Under the pieces are notes generated by a model, which saw only the letters and a list, made by a program, of their open reading frames with translations, was not told the origin of the DNA and searched no databases. From positions 1 to 64,000 of the forward strand of contig CAWCZR010000012.1 of the NCBI GenBank assembly GCA_963800135.1: 64,000 nucleotides of DNA, read 5' to 3'. A program made the position numbers and the translations under genes. This stretch comes from DASPSM01 sp963800135 (GTDB lineage: Bacteria; Planctomycetota; Planctomycetia; Planctomycetales; Planctomycetaceae). Of this stretch, positions 24,306 to 33,847 are shown piece after piece (position 1 is the stretch's first letter; the number at the start of each line of letters is the position of its first letter).

Positions 24306-25061
24306 ATGTCAGTCACGCTCCGTCCGCTCGGCCGCACCGGGTTTGCGGTCTCGCCGATCGGCTTCGGCGCGTTCAAGATCGGCCGCAATCAGAAGACGAA
24401 ATACTCTGCCGCGTACGACCTGCCGAGCGACGACCAGGTAAGCGCGCTCTTGGACGGCCTGCTCGAGTTGGGGATCAACTACATCGACACCGCTCCCGCC
24501 TACGGCACGAGCGAGGAACGGATCGGCCGGGCGATGTCGGGACGCCGGTCGGAATTCGTGCTGGCCACCAAGGTCGGCGAGACGTTTGAGGCGGGCGCGT
24601 CGAGCTACGATTTTTCCGGCCCGGCCGTGCGGCACAGCGTCGAGCGCAGCCTGAAGCGACTACAGACCGACGTCATCGACGTCTTATTACTGCACTCCGA
24701 TGGCCGCGACGGCTGGATTCAGACCGAAACCGATGCCGTTGCCACGCTCGTGGATCTCAAGCGACAAGGGCTCGCGCGAGCGATCGGCCTCTCGGGAAAG
24801 ACGGTCGAAGGCGCGCGGCAAGCGCTCGATTGGGCCGACGTACTGATGGTCGAGTACCACCTCCGCGACCGCTCGCACGAACCGCTGATCGTCGAAGCCG
24901 CGGCGCGGGGTGTCGGAGTCGTCGTCAAGAAGGGCCTCGCCTCAGGCGAGTTGCCAGCCGACGAAGCGATTCGCTTTGTGCTCGCCAGCCCGCACGTGGC
25001 CTCGCTGGTGATCGGCGGCCTGAACCTCGCGCACTTCCGAGATAACCTGGGCGCCGCATGA
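24306..25061 (+). CDS. Aldo/keto reductase
   Basis: 251 residues with the AKR (alpha/beta)8-barrel pattern. The tetrad is visible: Asp in 'NYIDTAPAYG' (Asp near 60, Tyr near 65), Lys in 'LATKVG' and His in 'VLLLHSDG'. The start 'MSVTLRPLGRTGFAVSPIGF' is the usual AKR N-terminus, supporting ATG 24306 over the longer frame. At 251 residues it is shorter than the usual 310-330 and lacks part of the C-terminal loop. NAD(P)H-dependent carbonyl reduction is expected; likely co-transcribed with the FAD oxidoreductase. Confidence 0.85.
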   Translation: MSVTLRPLGRTGFAVSPIGFGAFKIGRNQKTKYSAAYDLPSDDQVSALLDGLLELGINYIDTAPAYGTSEERIGRAMSGRRSEFVLATKVGETFEAGASSYDFSGPAVRHSVERSLKRLQTDVIDVLLLHSDGRDGWIQTETDAVATLVDLKRQGLARAIGLSGKTVEGARQALDWADVLMVEYHLRDRSHEPLIVEAAARGVGVVVKKGLASGELPADEAIRFVLASPHVASLVIGGLNLAHFRDNLGAA

Positions 25062-25086
25062 GGCAGACGCGACTGGGCCATCTCAA

Positions 25087-25713
25087 TCAGGACTTGTAGG
25101 TCTCTCTGAGAAGGGGCAGGCTAAAAAGGGCGGCCAACCTGCAGATCGCCTCGCAGACAAGCAAAAAAAGTGCGGCCGGCAGAGACCAAGGGATCTGTGT
25201 GAATGCCAGAATCCATAGCGCGCAGCCAAAAATCCACGCATAAGCGTAAACAGGTCTTTGGCGAAGCCTTGACGCGCGTAAGAAAAGATAGACAGGGACC
25301 GGTGCTACACAGGTCCAGGATGGAACCGACTTTCCGACGCGGCGCAGACGCGAGAAGTCCAGCCAGAAGCAGACCGTGTTGGCGATTAGCAGAAGCAACA
25401 AGGTGAGCAAAAACGCTCCGGCGACCTCGTTACCCGCTGTGAGGACCGCCATCCCGAGGAACACAATCAACAGGCACACACTGGGAAGCACGGCGAGGAC
25501 CCAGGCGGGGCCGTTTGGGATGCTCTGGCCGATCAGGGGCGGAGGCGAGCTCGCTCGTGAAGCCGGCTGAAGCGGCGCCAATTCAATCGCGGCCGTGGGT
25601 GCCCCGGCCAGCTCGAACTCGTGGCCGCAATTGCCACACTTGGCAAGCTTTCCGACAGATTCATCGGGTGCCTGCAGCTTACTACGGCACTGGGGGCAAG
25701 AGACCAAGAGCAT
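25087..25713 (-). CDS. Zinc-ribbon membrane protein (MJ0042-like), no GYF domain
   Basis: ATG 25713 begins 'MLLVSCPQCRSKLQAPDESV' with a second pair in 'KCGNCGHEF', the MJ0042-type zinc ribbon common in planctomycetes. After a Pro/Ser linker (45-65) come about four membrane helices ('WVLAVLPSVCLLIVFLGMAV' near 70, then near 98, 145 and 175). 208 residues. It is a close paralogue of the next gene upstream (25928-26722) but lacks that protein's GYF_2 domain. Function unknown; the ribbon probably faces the cytoplasm. Confidence 0.7.
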   Translation of the reverse strand: MLLVSCPQCRSKLQAPDESVGKLAKCGNCGHEFELAGAPTAAIELAPLQPASRASSPPPLIGQSIPNGPAWVLAVLPSVCLLIVFLGMAVLTAGNEVAGAFLLTLLLLLIANTVCFWLDFSRLRRVGKSVPSWTCVAPVPVYLFLRASRLRQRPVYAYAWIFGCALWILAFTQIPWSLPAALFLLVCEAICRLAALFSLPLLRETYKS

Positions 25714-25927
25714 TGCCGCGACCTCGGCCAGAAAGCAAAACGGTCTTCTCACAGCTTGCGCAAGCACGGCGTAGAAGCAAGAAGTTAACACGGCCCGACA
25801 ACGGTGCCGGTGAGGACGCCCCGGACCTTCATTTCCACGACTCCGTGCGCCGAGCCTTTCGCGCGAATCCGAGCGTGGTCTGAGGCGGATGCGACCAGGC
25901 CATCAAATCAGTCGGTGCAGCCGGGAC

Positions 25928-26722
25928 TCAAGTGGACCGGCGACCGACGCCGACCAACCTCAAGATAACTGCGAAGGCAAGCAAGACGAGTGCGGCCGGG
26001 AAAGACCAGGAGATCCGAGTGAATGCCAGAATCCACAACGCGAAGCCAAGGATCCAGACATAAGCGTAATCAGGGCTCTGGCGAAGCAGTGACGCGCGTA
26101 TGAAAAGGTAGACAGGTACCGGAGTTGCCCAGGTCCAGAATGGGAGCTGATGCCCGGCGCGGCGCAGCCGGAAGAAGTCCAGCGCAAAGAACACAAAATC
26201 GGCGATGACAAGAAGAAACAAGGGGAGCAACACTGCCCCGACGGCCTCGTCATCATTTCCAGAGACAGCCATTCCGAGAAAAAGGATCGGTATGCACGCG
26301 ACGGGCAGGACGGCAAGGACCCAGGCGAAGCCGTTTGGCAGGCTCTGGCCGGTCAGTGGCGGAGGCGTGCTGGAAGCGAAGAGTTCCGTTTCGCCAGCTT
26401 CCTTCCAGTCCCGCAATCCTTCCGACCAGACTAACGTTCTGCGCGTCACGCGTCTCGCCGCGATGAGTGACGACATTTCGGAAGTTGGCACGGGCCCCAG
26501 ACGGGCCCCGTCCGCCGCATAGTGCCACTGCTTTGCGCTCGCGAGCGGCGGGGGCGAACTTGCTCGTGAAGCCAGCTGAAGGGGCGCCAATTCAATCGCA
26601 GCAGCGGGCGCTCCGTCGATGACAAACTTGTGGCCGCAACTGCCACACTTGGCAGTTTTTCCCACATATTCTTCCGGCGCCCGCATCTTGCTGTCGCACT
26701 GCGGACAGGAAACGGTCAGCAT
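25928..26722 (-). CDS. Zinc-ribbon, GYF_2 and membrane protein
   Basis: ATG 26722, preceded by GGGAGG, gives 264 residues. Order: zinc ribbon 'MLTVSCPQCDSKMRAPEEYV' with 'KCGSCGHKF'; linker; GYF_2 domain ('WHYAADGARLGPVPTSEMSS', ending 'RTLVWSEGLRDWKEAGE') at about 57-105; then four membrane helices like those of its neighbour. GYF_2 domains bind proline-rich peptides in eukaryotes and are common, but unexplained, in bacterial membrane proteins. The tandem arrangement and about 60-70 percent visual similarity of the shared parts show a recent duplication. Confidence 0.75.
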   Translation of the reverse strand: MLTVSCPQCDSKMRAPEEYVGKTAKCGSCGHKFVIDGAPAAAIELAPLQLASRASSPPPLASAKQWHYAADGARLGPVPTSEMSSLIAARRVTRRTLVWSEGLRDWKEAGETELFASSTPPPLTGQSLPNGFAWVLAVLPVACIPILFLGMAVSGNDDEAVGAVLLPLFLLVIADFVFFALDFFRLRRAGHQLPFWTWATPVPVYLFIRASLLRQSPDYAYVWILGFALWILAFTRISWSFPAALVLLAFAVILRLVGVGRRST

Positions 26723-26846
26723 CGGCGGTCCTCCCCACGAATCGGCAATTTCGCCACCAGCTTGCCGAATTCGAGCGGCGGAAGCAAGAAGTTGTTGCCG
26801 CCAGATTCCCAAAAAATTGCAACGGACGCGACCGCTCGGCGGGCCC

Positions 26847-28807
26847 CTATTTCAACGACTCGGTGCCCGCCGCGCCCGGGGCGATTTGGCACTTCTCGAG
26901 CCGGCGGCTCCAGTCTTCGTATTGCTGGGCGTCGCGCGTGAGGCGCGAGCTCTCGAAGCGCAGCCGCGTCATCCAGCGGTCGGCCTCGGCCGTGCGGCGA
27001 TAGGCGAGTGCCAGGTCTTTCGCGGTGAAGCCGGCTGAAGCGATCGCGGAGCCGAAGTCGGTGTGGGCCGGAGCCTGCGGCGGGCCGACTTGTTGCAGCC
27101 ACGGCTTGTCGGATCCGAGCCGCTCGATGGCAGCCATCCCCAGGTGGTAGTACGCGCGCAGGTTCGGATGCACGTAATCCAAGAACACGGAGCGGTCGAG
27201 AATTCCCGCCTTGGTGTGCGGTCGCAGGACGTCATCGGTGTTGAGGAACGGGATCTCGTGGCGGCCGGCCACTTCGGCGACCATTTGCCGCCACGGCGCG
27301 ATCATCCGCACTGGGAGGCCGTCGGATTCGAGGGCCTGGGCGTAGTGGAGCGCGGCTTCGGTCCGATCCCCCTCGTGCATCAGGCACTCGGCCAGTTGAA
27401 AATCGAACTCGGCGAAACCGGGATAACGCAAGACGGCATCGCGATATTGGGCGACCGCTTCGTGCCAGCGGCCGGCTTCCTGGCGTGAACGGCCTTCCTG
27501 GGCCAGCGACTCGATCTGCGCGCGCTGAAACACAGTCGGCGGAGGGCTCTGCCACGAACGATTCGGAGCATAATCGGCCTCGGTGCCGGCCGGCACGAAC
27601 CACAGCTCGTCGATTTTCAGACGCTCGCACCAACTGGCGAGCTGGTCCAATTGCCCCCCGAAGCGCGCGAGCCGCTTTTCGCAGGCTTCGGGAGACGCGA
27701 TCGGCCGATCGACCAGCGAGCGAGCGCCCTGGGCTTCGAGTTCCTGCACGCCAATGTGTCGCGAGATCCGTTGATCGAGCACGCGAAAGAGGGGCGACCA
27801 CTCGAGCAGCCCGTCAAATCGCTCCCACGGGGTGTCGAGATCGGTCGCCAACTCTTCGACGTCGTAAAAGAACTCGTTGTGCCCGCTGTAGAGCAGTAAC
27901 AACTGGGGCCGCACGGTCAGCGTGTTGAGCCGCTTGAGGGCCGTGCGCAGATTCAGACCGACCGCGGACAGGTCGTCGAGGACGATCTTCCGCTTGGGGT
28001 ACATCTGCTCGAGCTGCCATCCGACGACCTTCGGAATGCCGAATTTGATGTAGGGAAAGCCGGCCATTGTCGATTCGCCGACGAAGGCCACGTGCAGCTC
28101 GTTCGGCGGCGGCAGCGGGAGATTGGCGGGCAGCGCCAACCGGTCGGGATTATCGAGCACGCGCGCAAGAGCGCGGCACTCGGCTCGGCCAGCAGGAGAA
28201 AGACGAGCGCGGAGAACCACAGCTTGCCGAGCGTCGATACCCGTGTTGCCGGCGCGCGCCGACGCGTCGACACGTGCCAAACGACAACCGGGATTCCGAC
28301 CAGCACGAAGAGCCAAAGCGAAACGATGAAGAGCCGCAGCCCCAACACCAGTCCGTGAATGGCGGCCAGCCTGAGCAGATCTTTGGCCGAGAGGTACGCC
28401 AGTCCTGCCAGCTCAACGTTCGCGAGGGCAAACAGGCACCAACCGCGGCGCGAACGAGGCCAGCCCGCCAGGACGAGCAACAGCGGCATCGCCACGAGCT
28501 GGGCACCCAGCACGTACAGATACCAATCCGCGTGCACGAGCGACAGATACGACTGCAGTCGGATCGGTGTCCAGATCAGTGGCGCCGTCGCCAGCGTGAC
28601 GGCGACAGCCAGACTGACGCTCAGCCAGGCGGCCAGATCCTTGCCAGCGGGCCCATCCGGTCGATCAGTCGAGCTGTGCGGCGGCTCGCTGTTTGACGGA
28701 GTCGAGCCGACAAGCGGCTCGCTGTTTGACAGAGTCGAGCCGACAAGCGACTCTCCGGTTGGCGTGCTCGGGCCGACAAGCGGCTCTCGCTGTTGAGCCG
28801 AACTCAT
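26847..28807 (-). CDS. Membrane SGNH/GDSL-like hydrolase with TPR, one frameshift
   Basis: ATG 28807 starts a cytoplasmic tail with two repeats of an 11-residue 'SEPLVGST' unit, then four to five membrane helices (about 65-230). After a missing base near 28163 the frame continues at 'ARVLDNPDRLALPA' into an SGNH-type domain: 'HVAFVGESTMAGFPYIKFG' (nucleophile Ser), 'LYSGHNEFFYD' (Gly/Asn block) and, close to the end, 'FLDYVHPNLRAYYHLG' (Asp-x-x-His). A TPR-like stretch ('GRWHEAVAQYRDAVLRYPG') lies inside. About 650 residues when joined. It may esterify or deacylate an envelope glycan; the domain layout is typical of planctomycetes. Confidence 0.75.
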
Positions 28808-28926
28808 GGCGCGGACGCAAGCAGAGGATCGAAACGGGGCACGGAAAAGGTCTGACCTCACTCTACTCCCGCAGGCGCGCGGCGGGCAAGCTGCGAAGTG
28901 AATCGCCGCAGTTCGAAAACGAAAAC

Positions 28927-28946
28927 GGGGACGAATAATCGTCCCC
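28927..28946 (-). terminator. Terminator of the Flp pilin gene
   Basis: GGGGACGA-TTAT-TCGTCCCC on the minus strand, followed by GTTTTCGTTTTC. It lies 52 bases after the pilin stop. Confidence 0.65.
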
Positions 28947-28998
28947 GCGGTTCGCTGTGCGGGAGCGGCCGCACAGAACGATCGAAGTCACGCCGAGA

Positions 28999-29169
28999 TT
29001 ACGTCAAGGCGTTCTTGACCGCGTTGAACTTGTTGTTCGCGTTCGTACCGACGGCCTGGATGGCCGTCAGACAGACCACGACGATCAGAGCGAGCATGAC
29101 AGCATACTCGACCGCGGTGGGACCATCTTCCGAAACCACGAACCGCTTCACGCTGTGCAAGAGACTCAT
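28999..29169 (-). CDS. Flp-family type IVb pilin
   Basis: A 56-residue prepilin too short for many gene finders. ATG 29169 follows GAAAGGGTC. The leader ends at Gly16 ('VVSEDG'), where prepilin peptidase would cut; the mature N-terminus 'PTAVEYAVMLALIVVVCLTA' has Glu at position +5, then Tyr, and a single hydrophobic helix, exactly the Flp pattern. It would polymerise into tight-adherence pili or a pseudopilus. No tad assembly genes are in the window, so the machinery must be elsewhere. A 400-base leader upstream suggests its own promoter, and the hairpin at 28927 its terminator. Confidence 0.9.
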   Translation of the reverse strand: MSLLHSVKRFVVSEDGPTAVEYAVMLALIVVVCLTAIQAVGTNANNKFNAVKNALT

Positions 29170-29603
29170 GAGTTGACCCTTTCTATAGAGATTTTTGTTG
29201 AATCCGTCCGTTGCGAAGTGTGTCGCACGACTCGCGTGCTGAACATGACAAACCTAGGTTCGTGTGTCGGCGAGTCAAACCGTTTTTGAAAAAAACGCAA
29301 TGTCTCTGACCGTTGCCATTTGGCATCACCTCGGCACGATCGGACCTCACGCGGACAGCCAAAAACCAGCGGAAAACAGCCGAAACCGCGGGAAACGGGG
29401 AGCCGGGCCGTGCGGCACGCGGGCGACGCGCTGGCCCGCGTTGACCGGGCGTCTCGAAGCAAGAAGAGCGGGCTGCGATCCTCGCGGGGCCGCTCCGTCG
29501 CCACCGCCGATCGAGCCGCCCGGCCGCAGAAATGATTGACCCCATCACAGCGGGTTCAGATAATTGAAACCAAGGGGAGTTCTCGCATCCGAAGGGGCAC
29601 GGA
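29170..29603. other. Divergent intergenic region
   Basis: No gene is supported. It holds the leaders of the pilin (minus) and of the Pro-rich TPR gene (plus). An A/T-rich stretch near 29278-29292 (GTTTTTGAAAAAAACG) is the only notable feature. Confidence 0.4.
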
Positions 29604-31120
29604 ATGCAGCGCAAACTTCTGGGCATCTTTCTGGCTTGCGGTCTGTCGGCCGCGGCCTTTGTTTCCTCGCCGGACACGTCGCGAGCCGACCACCGGCACT
29701 CCACGCGGGGCCCGGCTCCGGTCCGTGCGCCGTATTACCGGCGCTACGCGGGCCCGCCGCCGGCGCGACACGGATCGCCGTATTACGCCGTGGCCAACAG
29801 CCGGATCTTCGGACCACCCGCGGCTTACGTGCCTTACGGGGCACCGGTCGCCGGCGGCTACGCGTATCCGTACGTGAATGCGTCGGGCTACTACCCGGCC
29901 GCCTATCCCGGAATTTTCGCGGGCGAGCCGTTCGCCAGCTCTTGGCCGCCCGTTTGGGGAGATTGGAATCCGTATTCCAATCCGTTGCTGCAGGCCACGA
30001 TGCTGGAGAACCAGCTTCGGTGGGGAACCGCGCTGCCGCCCGGCTATCCCGAGCAGCGGACGCGAACCCGAGTGCACGTCTCGTCGCCCGAGCAACAGGC
30101 CAAGAGCCTCCGCGCAGGCCCAGGGCGACGTCTGGATGAAGAAGCTTCGCTTCCTCAACGCCTACGAGCGCTACAAGGTGGCCCAGTCGGCCGCCAGCGA
30201 TCGTCCCGAACCGTATTTTCGCCTCGGCTTCTCGCTGGCCTCGGTCGGCAACTTCGACTCGGCCGTCAAGTACATCAAGCAAGGGCTCGATCTCGATCCC
30301 CGCTGGCCGGCCCACGGCGACAGGCTCGACACGCTCTTCGGCGAAGACAATCGCCTCTCCGTGCTGACGATGATCGAGCGCGTCGGCGGCTGGGTGCGCG
30401 AAGACATTCGCGATCCCGATCGTCTGTTCTTGATGGGTGTCATCCTGCACTTCGACGGCGACACTCGCGCCAGCGAATTCTTCGAGGCCGCCTTCCGCGT
30501 GGCCGGATATGGCGACCACCTGCTGGCGTTTCTGCACCCGGCCGCCGGGCCCGGACCGGGGGAGAATTCTCCAGGACCGGTTTGGAATGGACCGGGCGGA
30601 CAGAATCCCAACGGGCCGGGCGATCCTAACGGGGCCGGCATGGCCAACGGCGGCAGACCGGCTCCGGTGCCGCGCGAACCACGCGAGATGGCACCGCCCC
30701 AAATGGTCGCGCCTCCTGATTTCGGACCGCCGGGCGAGCCGCAAGGCCTGTTCTCGCAGCCGCGACAAGTTCCCCGCGGACTGTATCAGCCGCTGCCGCA
30801 GTCACGTCGTCCGCGCAGCCCGTGGAACGGCAACGTGCCTCAGCCGCCGCAGGTTCCGCCGCCCGGAACCGCCCAGCCGAGCGGGCCGGCGCAGCCGACT
30901 GACCCGAACGTTCCGCCGCAAATCGGACCGCCGTCGACGCCCGCGCCGAGTGCTCCGCGGCAGAACGCGCAGCCGACGACGCCCGCGACTGCCTCCGTTG
31001 CCCGCTCCTGAGGATCCTTCAGCGGAGGGACAACCCGGCGTGCCTCCCAGCGACGGTCCGGCCCTCGGCCCGCCGACGGCTGGCAGGGTCGGTGGCAGCA
31101 CGACGGCGCAGTCGCCCTAA
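29604..31120 (+). CDS. Exported Pro/Gly-rich protein with TPR-like core, two frameshifts
   Basis: ATG 29604 starts a signal peptide ('GIFLACGLSAAAFVSS'), then a Tyr/Pro/Gly-rich segment to residue 165. After a lost base near 30112 the frame continues at 'QAQGDVWMKKLRFLNAYERY' with TPR-like helices ('PYFRLGFSLASVGNFDSAVK'). A long Pro/Gln/Asn-rich tail follows, with a second shift near 30985, ending 'GGSTTAQSP' at 31120. Total about 500 residues. It is likely secreted or surface-located; low-complexity tails of this kind are common in planctomycete exported proteins. No enzymatic motif. Confidence 0.65.
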
Positions 31121-31126
31121 CCGCGA

Positions 31127-31884
<758 letters not shown>

Positions 31885-31888
<4 letters not shown>

Positions 31889-33008
31889 CCGCTCGAGATC
31901 GATTGCACCTTCGCCCCCGCGTTGAGCGGACGGGCAATTCGCGTGGGGCACTTCTGCCAGCGCGGCTCGGCCTGGAGCTGGTCGCGGAGTGTTTCGGCCG
32001 CCGACTGATCGGGGCAACAGACGGCGAGCGCCGGGCCCCACGAAGTCTGCGCGACGCCCCGGCGTCCGTGGCTGCGAATCCATTCCACGAGTGCACCGGC
32101 GTCCGGCGTGGAGTAGGTGCCCCCCTGCACTGGCTGAAAGTAGTCGCCGTTGATGCGGCCGAACTCGAACATCGCGTTGGCGAATCGCTCGCAGTCGGTG
32201 CTCTTCAAGGCCGGCAGCATTTCCTCCAGGGCCAGCCGGCGGAGACGATCCGTCATCTCGCGGGACGTTGCCGGCAAACGACCGAGGGCCTCGGACTCGG
32301 CCTTTCCCGACAATCCAGCGGATTGGCCCGGCGGGTTGACGAGCAGAAACCGCCAGTCGGCCGGCACGGCGACGCGGGCTTCGAGCCGGCCGATCTGCTC
32401 CTCGCGCTCTTTACCAGCATCGACCAAGAAACCGCCCTGGCCGAAGCCGTGAATGCCGATCGCCGAGCGCGCCCGCGCCCGACGCGGCGAGCGAGCGTCA
32501 CCGGGTCGATGTCCGGTTCCTCCGCTAACATCGCGAGGGCCGTGGCGACGGCCATCCCTAACTGCGTGCCGCTCCCCAAGCCATGGTGCGCGGGGATGGC
32601 CGACCATAGCTCCATTTCGCAGTGCAGCGGCGGCCGATTTCCGCGCGAGGCCCGCGTGCGATATTCGCGGATGAACCGCAGCGCCCCGGCTCCCAGCTCG
32701 CTCCACTTATCGACGGGCGGACCGGCGAACGGATCGCCTGCGCCGGCCTGGGTAGCTCGCTTCATATTGCAGCGGACCTCGTCCAGGCCGGACTCGATCT
32801 TCAGCTGGCCGGGCGTCCCGGAGGGGTGAGCGCGGGACTCGGGGTCGTGTCCGGAAGCGGCGAGCACGAAGGAGGGCGAATCGATCATCAGGCCGACGCC
32901 GCCGTAATTCGTCTCTCCGGAAAACGAGCGAGCCCCGTCGTGGGCGAAAAAGCCGAAGTGCAAACGGGCTCCGGTCGAGATCAGAATGGTCGCGGACATC
33001 GCGGACAC
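31885..33008 (-). CDS. Beta-ribofuranosylaminobenzene 5'-phosphate synthase (GHMP family), one frameshift
   Basis: The N-terminal piece has 'TGARLHFGFFAHD' and 'GGVGLMIDSP', then the GHMP-type glycine loop 'PAHHGLGSGTQLGMAVATAL' near 145. After one lost base near 32468 the C-terminal piece continues with 'SAIGIHGFGQGGFLVDAG' and 'VQGGTYSTPDAGALVEW'. The joined protein is about 373 residues. Beta-RFAP synthase makes the first committed intermediate of methanopterin from p-aminobenzoate and PRPP. Its neighbour DUF447 (8 bases upstream) and the Fae/MtdB genes nearby confirm an H4MPT context. Start either 33008 or the ATG nine bases later. Confidence 0.8.
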
Positions 33009-33016
33009 CTCGCCGG

Positions 33017-33595
33017 TCAGCCGTCCGTCGGCGCGGCGGGCGCCTCGCGGACAAAACGCTCCAACAGCGCGAATGCGTCAGACTCCGCCGGCCCGCCCGT
33101 CTTGGCGACAGCCGGCCGCAGCCGCTCGAACTCGGACAGAATGTCCGCGCGAGAAATCAACTGCACGCGCGTCGCCAAGATGGCCGCCTCCACGACTGCG
33201 TGCTTGGCCCGATTGAATCCAAAAAAATCGCGTCGACGGCCCGCGTGAACCACCTGCGCTGAAAGCTCGGCCCGGGGTTGCGAGTCGTCGCATTCGCGGA
33301 CCTCGAACTCGTACCAACGGCAGCAGTCGGCCAGCACGGCCCCTGAAATCTTTTCAGCCGGAAACGTTTGCGGCATCTCACTGAGCAGTCCCACCGCCGA
33401 GCGGGCCAAGAGCAGCACGTCGTCGACGACGTGAAACACGCCGCAAGACGTGCGGCGGAGATTGGCGTAGGTCTGCGAAGTTTGAAACGGCCGGAGTCGC
33501 AGCTTCGAGAATGATTCGTCGACAATCGGCCCCATCGGGGCGACGTGCACGGCGCCGCCCGGGTCGAGTGTGGTGACGAGCCCCTCGAGGATCAT
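33017..33595 (-). CDS. DUF447 family protein, H4MPT-associated
   Basis: ATG 33595 gives 193 residues beginning 'MILEGLVTTLDPGGAVHVAP', with 'FQTSQTYANLRRTSCGVFHV' following, the usual DUF447 opening. The family has a split-barrel, FMN-binding-like fold and occurs with methanopterin biosynthesis genes in methylotrophs, methanogens and planctomycetes; its exact reaction is not established. The C-terminal half ('FGFNRAKHAVVEAAILATR') is also conserved. It overlaps nothing and leads by 8 bases into beta-RFAP synthase, so they form one operon. Confidence 0.8.
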   Translation of the reverse strand: MILEGLVTTLDPGGAVHVAPMGPIVDESFSKLRLRPFQTSQTYANLRRTSCGVFHVVDDVLLLARSAVGLLSEMPQTFPAEKISGAVLADCCRWYEFEVRECDDSQPRAELSAQVVHAGRRRDFFGFNRAKHAVVEAAILATRVQLISRADILSEFERLRPAVAKTGGPAESDAFALLERFVREAPAAPTDG

Positions 33596-33723
33596 GCCTG
33601 CAGTGTAGACCGGCCCTGATGGCTCCAAAAGGGTCCACGACCCGCACGTGGCGAACGCACTCAGCACCCTGCGATCGCAACGATTGCACGGTTCGGCAAG
33701 GAGATTGATTGCGGGCGACATAT

Positions 33724-33784
33724 TTCCCAAGCCGACGGCTCCGCCGTCGGATCCGGAACGACGGCGAAGCCGTCGGCATGGGAA
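33724..33784. repeat. Near-perfect 26-bp inverted repeat
   Basis: Arms 33724-33749 and 33759-33784 match in 24 of 26 positions. Each arm itself contains a CGACGGC/GCCGTCG palindrome, so it can fold as a long hairpin or as two small ones. It lies between the DUF447 start and the BamA stop and could end BamA transcription or be a mobile REP element. Confidence 0.75.
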
Positions 33785-33847
33785 AAGTGGGCGCGGCGAT
33801 GATTCCAGTGCTCTCGCGGGCAAGCCGAGTTGAATCGCCGCTTCGCT

